Origin: Deltaproteobacteria bacterium
GTDB lineage: Bacteria; Desulfobacterota; Desulfobacteria; Desulfobacterales; JAABPS01
Length of the DNA stretch: 6,963 bases
Direction: 5' to 3'
Assembly: GCA_019309685.1 (NCBI GenBank)
Contig: JAFDFT010000120.1
Span: forward strand, 1 to 6,963
Below are positions 4,761 through 6,963 of this stretch, piece after piece (the stretch's first letter is position 1; each line of letters begins with the position of its first letter). Position numbers and translations under genes: made by a program. Under the pieces are notes generated by a model that saw only the letters and a program-made list of their open reading frames with translations, did no database searches and was not told the DNA's origin.

Positions 4761-6935
4761 ATGACAGTTGAATCGATTAATTATAAACGATCTGAAATAG
4801 AAAATGGATATACGCATCGACTGCTTAAAATTGATTTAAGCTCCAGAGATATTGACATCGTAGAAATTCATGAAGAGATGCGAAAAATGTTTATTGGAGG
4901 CCGCGGTTATTGCCTCAAACTCGTGTATGATGGTACGAGCGCGGAAACCGGTTATGACAGCGACGAGAATGTACTGGCATTTGCTGGCGGTCCTTTTTGC
5001 GGTGAAACAGGATTTGCGGGCACCGGAAAATTTATTATTGGTTCCATCTCACCGCTTACAAAGACGTTTTGCGATTCCAATGTGGGGGGGTACTTTTTCC
5101 CTTTGGTAAAAAAGTCGGGATTTGATGCGATAGCCGTCACCGGAAAGTCAGAACAGGACGTCATGGTCGTGATTGACGGTGACAAAGGAGAGATCCGCAT
5201 TGAAGAAGCGCTTTCAACGGAAAATTCATTGTACTGGGCGGAAAAAATCGTTGATAACTTCAAGGGAGACGGCAAGCCGTCAGGTGTTGCTTTTGTAAAC
5301 ACAGGGATTGGCGCTGAAAATACGTATTTCGGATGTGTGAACAGTGTCTATTATGATGTCAGAAGAAAACGATGCCGTGCCAAACAGGCAGGAAGAGGCG
5401 GATTGGGCACAGTAATGCGTGATAAGAATTTGTGGGGAATTCTTGTTAAGCGCGAAATGGCTAAAGGCATTTCGAATAAACCCGCGGATTCTGCCAGACT
5501 AAAGACTGCGGGAAAGAAACTCAAGGGCGTGATCCGCGCGGTAGATCCCAAAGCCATGCGCCTTGGCACACAGGGCACAACCTGTTTGCTTGATATGATG
5601 AATTCTCATGATTTGCTTCCAGTGAACAACTACCAGTACGGAAGGGATGATCGTGAAAAGAATGTATCCGGTCAAATATTTGAAGAAAAGATTTTTGAAC
5701 AAAAAAAACCGGATGGCTGTTTTCCGGGATGTACACTGGCATGCACCAAAGGCTGTGAGGAGCACATATTAACAACAGGCCCTTTGGCTGGAAAGGCGGT
5801 GGCAGTTGACGGTCCGGAATACGAGACAGCAGCAGCTGTCACCAATCTCGGCATTTTTGATATTGGCTGCATGTTGGAATATTCATGGTATTGCGACGAG
5901 TATGGCCTGGACACAATCAGTACAGGCGTGGTCATGGCGTTCCTGTTCGAGGCATATGAAAGAGGTTTGCTGACCACAGCGGATACAGACGGTCTGGAAC
6001 TGAAATGGGGTAATATTGAAACAACATTGACACTTTTGCATAAAATGGCGGCAGGTGAGTCCGGATTCCCATTGGAAGCAGGTCGCGGTCTTAGAAATGT
6101 GAAATCCTGGGTAGCGAAAGCGGCTGCCGCTCGGAACGGGAAACCAAGGGAAGAAATTATTGAAGAACTGTCACTTTTTGGGATGGAGTGCAAAGGTCTT
6201 GAATTTTCCATGTATATTACCAAAGAATCACTCGCACAGCAGGGCGGATACGGGTTTGCGCTAAAAGGGCCTCAGCATGATGAATCATGGCTTATCGGAA
6301 TAGATCAGCTGAATAACGAACTGCCCACGTTTGAGAAAAAGGCAATGGCATTAAAATGGTTTCCGTTATTTAGGACCTGGTTTAACATTGTCGGCCTTTG
6401 CAAACTGCCTTGGATTGATGTTCGGCATCCGGACGCAGCGAAAACCGATGATCCGTCTAAAAATTTTCCAACAATTGCGTATTATCTTGACCTGGTTAAT
6501 GGCACACTTGGTACAGAAAAAACCTTAGAGGATCTGCTGGAAGCATCTGACCGATGTTATCTGCTCCACAAACTGATTAACATCCGCCAGGGTTTTGGGA
6601 CCCGCGATCATGACACGATTCCGCTTCGTGCCATGGCACCGGTTTTTATGAATGAGTTCATGTCGCGAAGGGAATATTATATTCAATACATTCACGACGT
6701 GATAGGTGTTTCTACAGATAATAAAAATGATGAAGAGATGCTGACCCTATTGCAAAACTTTCGTGTTCAGCAATACGAAAAATTAGCGGATGCGGTCTAC
6801 AAGGAAAAGGGATATAACCCATATGGGATACCATTTGATGAGACCCTGGAGCGGCTCGGATTTGATAATGAAGATTATTTTGATATCGTTAAATCAGCCC
6901 GGGAGAGAGTTGAGCGCACAACCAGAGCGAACTGA
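4761..6935 (+). CDS. Aldehyde:ferredoxin oxidoreductase family tungstopterin enzyme
   Basis: From ATG 4761 this is a 724-residue member of the AOR family, cytosolic tungsten-bis-pterin [4Fe-4S] enzymes that usually oxidise aldehydes to acids with ferredoxin. The N-terminal domain shows IGGRGY (about 45-50), GSISPLTK, SNVGGYF and SGFDAIAVTGK, then AGRGGLGTVM. Cluster cysteines are C320, C324 and C328 in CFPGCTLAC, with an extra C332; the fourth ligand is C547 in VGLCKLPW. The first spacing is CxxxC, a known variant of the CxxC in Pyrococcus AOR. Pterin-site residues D384-G389 lie in YGLDTISTG. The C terminus ends in the usual GIPFDETLERLGF. At 724 residues it is longer than AOR (about 605) or BamB (about 650), with an extra 16-17 residues before GYTHRLLKIDL. 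It has its own promoter-like leader. No partner gene is visible downstream. The substrate is unknown; I do not assign it to AOR, BamB or YdhV types. Confidence 0.92.
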   Translation: MTVESINYKRSEIENGYTHRLLKIDLSSRDIDIVEIHEEMRKMFIGGRGYCLKLVYDGTSAETGYDSDENVLAFAGGPFCGETGFAGTGKFIIGSISPLTKTFCDSNVGGYFFPLVKKSGFDAIAVTGKSEQDVMVVIDGDKGEIRIEEALSTENSLYWAEKIVDNFKGDGKPSGVAFVNTGIGAENTYFGCVNSVYYDVRRKRCRAKQAGRGGLGTVMRDKNLWGILVKREMAKGISNKPADSARLKTAGKKLKGVIRAVDPKAMRLGTQGTTCLLDMMNSHDLLPVNNYQYGRDDREKNVSGQIFEEKIFEQKKPDGCFPGCTLACTKGCEEHILTTGPLAGKAVAVDGPEYETAAAVTNLGIFDIGCMLEYSWYCDEYGLDTISTGVVMAFLFEAYERGLLTTADTDGLELKWGNIETTLTLLHKMAAGESGFPLEAGRGLRNVKSWVAKAAAARNGKPREEIIEELSLFGMECKGLEFSMYITKESLAQQGGYGFALKGPQHDESWLIGIDQLNNELPTFEKKAMALKWFPLFRTWFNIVGLCKLPWIDVRHPDAAKTDDPSKNFPTIAYYLDLVNGTLGTEKTLEDLLEASDRCYLLHKLINIRQGFGTRDHDTIPLRAMAPVFMNEFMSRREYYIQYIHDVIGVSTDNKNDEEMLTLLQNFRVQQYEKLADAVYKEKGYNPYGIPFDETLERLGFDNEDYFDIVKSARERVERTTRAN

Positions 6936-6963
6936 TCTTCCCGTATTATTTTCCTTACCCACG

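Noticed and set aside
5672..6223. 183-residue minus-strand frame inside the AOR gene
   Set aside because: It is fully antisense to strongly conserved AOR sequence, has low-complexity composition and shows no domain; it is a shadow frame.
4761..6935. Naming the AOR-family gene bamB, aor or ydhV
   Set aside because: The motifs support the superfamily only. Length and block differences, and the absence of partner genes in view, do not allow a subfamily name.

Overview
The window looks like a chromosomal segment of a strictly anaerobic bacterium with moderate GC, most likely a member of the Desulfobacterota (sulfate-reducer or syntroph type). I base this on gene content: a chromosomal ParA/ParB pair followed by a YacP-like NYN protein and a DUF3842 protein, a CooT-like small nickel-binding protein, an IspH fused to a UbiA-type membrane prenyltransferase, and a large tungstopterin aldehyde:ferredoxin oxidoreductase (AOR) family protein. 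Taxonomy is inferred from recognition of these families, not from any search. All convincing genes lie on the + strand.

Region 1 (1-2351) is a compact cluster. It holds the C-terminal half of ParA (5' end outside the window), ParB, a NYN/PIN-like putative RNase (7 bases after parB), and a DUF3842 protein whose start overlaps the NYN stop by one base. The last three look co-transcribed. A perfect inverted repeat sits in the parA-parB gap. ParA/ParB act in origin segregation; the roles of the two downstream genes are unknown and linked only by position.

Region 2 (2352-4413) carries a 61-aa CooT/PF10133-type protein with a strong ribosome binding site, and then a 577-aa two-domain protein. Its N-terminal half is a complete IspH (the [4Fe-4S] enzyme making IPP/DMAPP). 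Its C-terminal half is a polytopic UbiA-superfamily prenyltransferase with a canonical second Asp-rich motif and an altered first one. The fusion physically joins the last step of the MEP isoprenoid pathway to a membrane step that would consume a prenyl diphosphate.

Region 3 (4414-4760) is about 350 bases without a gene. It contains a REP/BIME-like element (two homologous hairpins in opposite orientation, bounded by short inverted repeats), then a sigma70-like promoter, a CCTCCTT tract and a leader hairpin just upstream of the Shine-Dalgarno of the next gene.

Region 4 (4761-6935) is one AOR-family gene with cysteine and pterin-binding motifs intact. It does not clearly fall into a characterised subfamily. 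The last 28 bases hold no recognisable feature.

I found no tRNA, rRNA, CRISPR, transposase or parS site. The most interesting points are the IspH-UbiA fusion with its divergent first Asp motif, the conserved-looking parAB-NYN-DUF3842 linkage, the orphan CooT-like protein, the paired repeat, and the AOR leader structure.
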